DNA of 64,000 bases from an uncultured Blautia sp. (GTDB lineage: Bacteria > Bacillota > Clostridia > Lachnospirales > Lachnospiraceae): the NCBI GenBank assembly GCA_934373235.1, contig CAKROW010000001.1, positions 86,094 through 150,093 on the forward strand, in the 5' to 3' direction. A program made the translations under genes and the position numbers. This document shows, piece by piece, positions 63,601 through 64,000 of the stretch. The stretch's first letter is position 1; each line of letters begins with the position of its first letter. Under the pieces are notes generated by a model, which saw nothing but the letters and a program-made list of their open reading frames with translations, was not told where the DNA came from and ran no database searches.

Positions 63601-63979
63601 CAACCATGGCCGGGATCAGAACTGCACCAAGAGCTGCAACTGTAGCAGGACCGGAACCGGAAATAGCACCGAAGAAGCATGCAACAATAACACATACGAT
63701 AGCGATGCCTCCTTTTTTGTGTCCTACACAGGTATCAACAAAATCAATCAGCCTTTTGGAGATTCCGGCTTTTGCCATGATATTTCCGGACAGTACAAAG
63801 AACGGAATGGCAAGAAGCAGGAACTTACTGATTCCTGAGTACATGTTTGTCGCAACAATTGTCAGTGATGTGCCGGAATAAAGGATCGCACATACAGATG
63901 ACAGTCCCAGACAGATTGCAATAGGAAGTCCCAGGATCAGGAAAATAAAGAAGGAGATAAATAAGATTGCACTGATCAT
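60647..63979 (-). CDS. TRAP transporter: DctM subunit fused to two DctP binding domains
   Basis: A single 1110-residue chain. Residues 1-430 are the large TRAP membrane subunit (DctM), with the GSGPATVAALG and GQVTPPVGVNLF family segments. A Ser/Gly/Asp-rich linker (431-463) leads to two consecutive DctP-type binding domains, about 464-783 and 791-1110, that are nearly identical over most of their length. Normally the binding protein is separate and free or lipid-anchored; here it is covalently tethered, twice. GGAGG precedes the ATG, and the gene upstream is probably dctQ. Ligands of DctP proteins are carboxylates or sulfonates; this one is unknown. Confidence 0.93.
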   Translation of the reverse strand: MISAILFISFFIFLILGLPIAICLGLSSVCAILYSGTSLTIVATNMYSGISKFLLLAIPFFVLSGNIMAKAGISKRLIDFVDTCVGHKKGGIAIVCVIVACFFGAISGSGPATVAALGAVLIPAMVEQGGFSAPFSTALMATSSSIAIVIPPSIAFVVYASITGVSIADMFTAGIVPGLLMGVALVIIVMIEAKKHNIQPSRKKATAKERWTTFKDAFWGFLMPIIILGGIYGGIFTPTEAAAVSVVYGLFVGMVIYREVKIKDLFDILVDSAKTTGGIMLIVASASLFSFVCTKFGIATAASDLLAGIAHNQFTFLLIVNIIFLIAGCFIDANSAMYIFIPIMLPVCKALGYDVVAFGVMATVNLAIGQVTPPVGVNLFVAISIKIKKGLEVSLQQISKAVMPMIAASVAVLLIITYIPAVSTALPKALAKEGSYTGDQSADTGSSSSKDAGDGSDSFNTIEDYSDLDWPEMTWNFACSTTETSTWADGGRKFGELMEKATGGKVKVNIYAADQLTNGNQSEGIQALMNGDPVQISMHSNLIYSAFDPRFNVVSLPFIYDSYDDADAKFDGEAGEKLKEILGEYGLHCMGIAENGFREITNSKHEIKSVDDMKNLKVRVAGSNLLMECYKRWGADATNMNWSETYTALQQNTVEGQENPLPAIDAASVQEVQPYCSMWDAIYDCLFFCINQDIYDALTPEQQAVVDEAGQKAVEYERYINRSGDEEIMSRWEKSNGVTFTAKEDMDIDSFKEAVDGIDDWFVKELQSQGYDDAQDLVDLFTKESVDTVADYSDLNWPETTWNFACSTTETSTWAEGGRKFGELMEKATGGKVKVNVYAADQLTNGNQSEGIQALMNGDPVQISMHSNLIYSAFDPRFNVVSLPFIYDSYDDADAKFDGEAGEKLKEILNGYGLHCMGIAENGFRELTNSKHEVKTVDDMKNLKIRVAGSNLLMECYKRWGADATNMNWSETYTALQQNTVEGEENPLPAIDAASVQEVQPYCSMWDAIYDCLFFCINQDVYDALTPEQQAVVDECGQKAVEYERYINRSGDEEIKTRWSEKNGVTFTEKEDMDIDSFKKAVEGVDEWFVKELKDQGYNDGQELVDLFEK
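60650..62590. repeat. tandem direct repeat encoding the two binding domains
   Basis: The DNA for the two DctP domains repeats with an offset of 981 bases (327 codons): matching landmarks lie at 61562 and 62543. Most differences are third-position changes, as expected for an in-frame duplication kept under selection. Confidence 0.9.
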
Positions 63980-64000
63980 TTATTTGTCCTCCTTTTCATC
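63980..64000 (-). CDS. 3' end of an upstream gene, probably the small TRAP subunit DctQ
   Basis: The final codons Asp-Glu-Lys-Glu-Asp-Lys-stop are visible; the stop codon TAA is directly followed by the DctM ATG. A charged C-terminus abutting DctM is what a DctQ gene would give, but the gene lies outside the window. Confidence 0.45.
   Translation of the reverse strand, partial: DEKEDK

Overview
The window reads as chromosomal DNA of an anaerobic low-to-mid GC Firmicute, most likely a gut Lachnospiraceae. The signs are a FabK-type (not FabI) fatty-acid operon with a fused AccD-AccA protein, strong GGAGG ribosome sites before almost every gene, glycyl-radical and B12-radical enzymes, lipoproteins and a TRAP transporter typical of that family, and many small hairpin-rich intergenic repeats. 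I saw no rRNA, tRNA, CRISPR array, insertion sequence or phage module.

Layout. 0-9.2 kb: a complete type II fatty-acid operon on the minus strand (fabH, fabK, fabD, fabG, fabF, accB, fabZ, accC, accDA), driven by a consensus promoter that overlaps a FabT-type operator; acpP and the regulator gene are not here. 9.3-10.05 kb: a YczE/YitT-like membrane protein on the plus strand. 10.1-27.97 kb: the most interesting block, about 16 same-strand genes. In transcription order they are an aminotransferase, two polar amino-acid ABC permeases, a TauE/SafE-type anion exporter, the ABC ATPase and binding protein, a short-chain dehydrogenase, a GlmL-type reactivase, a fused adenosylcobalamin-dependent mutase, a cytidylate-kinase-like protein, a DUF362 protein, a glycyl radical enzyme with its activase, an AEC exporter, a D-2-hydroxyacid dehydrogenase, a FadR-type GntR regulator and mnmM. 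Two promoters in this block share a 13-bp motif just downstream of the -10, and both leaders contain an intrinsic terminator. I infer one anaerobic catabolic pathway that imports an amino-acid-like substrate and uses two different radical chemistries; the substrate is unknown.

28-36.6 kb: acylphosphatase, nitroreductase, a LysR regulator, a five-repeat SH3 protein next to a beta-lactamase-fold protein with a long low-complexity insertion, a DnaJ-like chaperone, a PfoR-type EIIC-like membrane protein and a ferredoxin-type aldo/keto reductase. 37-42 kb: a signalling operon of M15 peptidase, PP2C phosphatase, a predicted pseudokinase and a transmembrane Ser/Thr kinase with an extracellular discoidin-like domain. 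42.1-46.7 kb: asparaginase, a phosphoribosyltransferase, a DUF4317 protein and a HAD phosphatase on the plus strand. 46.8-49.7 kb: four unrecognised AT-rich membrane-protein genes.

50-60.4 kb: a PrsA-like lipoprotein, mfd, pth, and a metal-homeostasis-like group with three different CobW/COG0523 GTPases, one carrying a long His-rich repeat. 60.6-64 kb: a TRAP transporter whose membrane subunit is fused to two nearly identical substrate-binding domains, preceded by the last codons of what is probably the small DctQ subunit. Intergenic space holds at least two dispersed repeat families, at 36.8/45.6 kb and at 45.8/58.0 kb.
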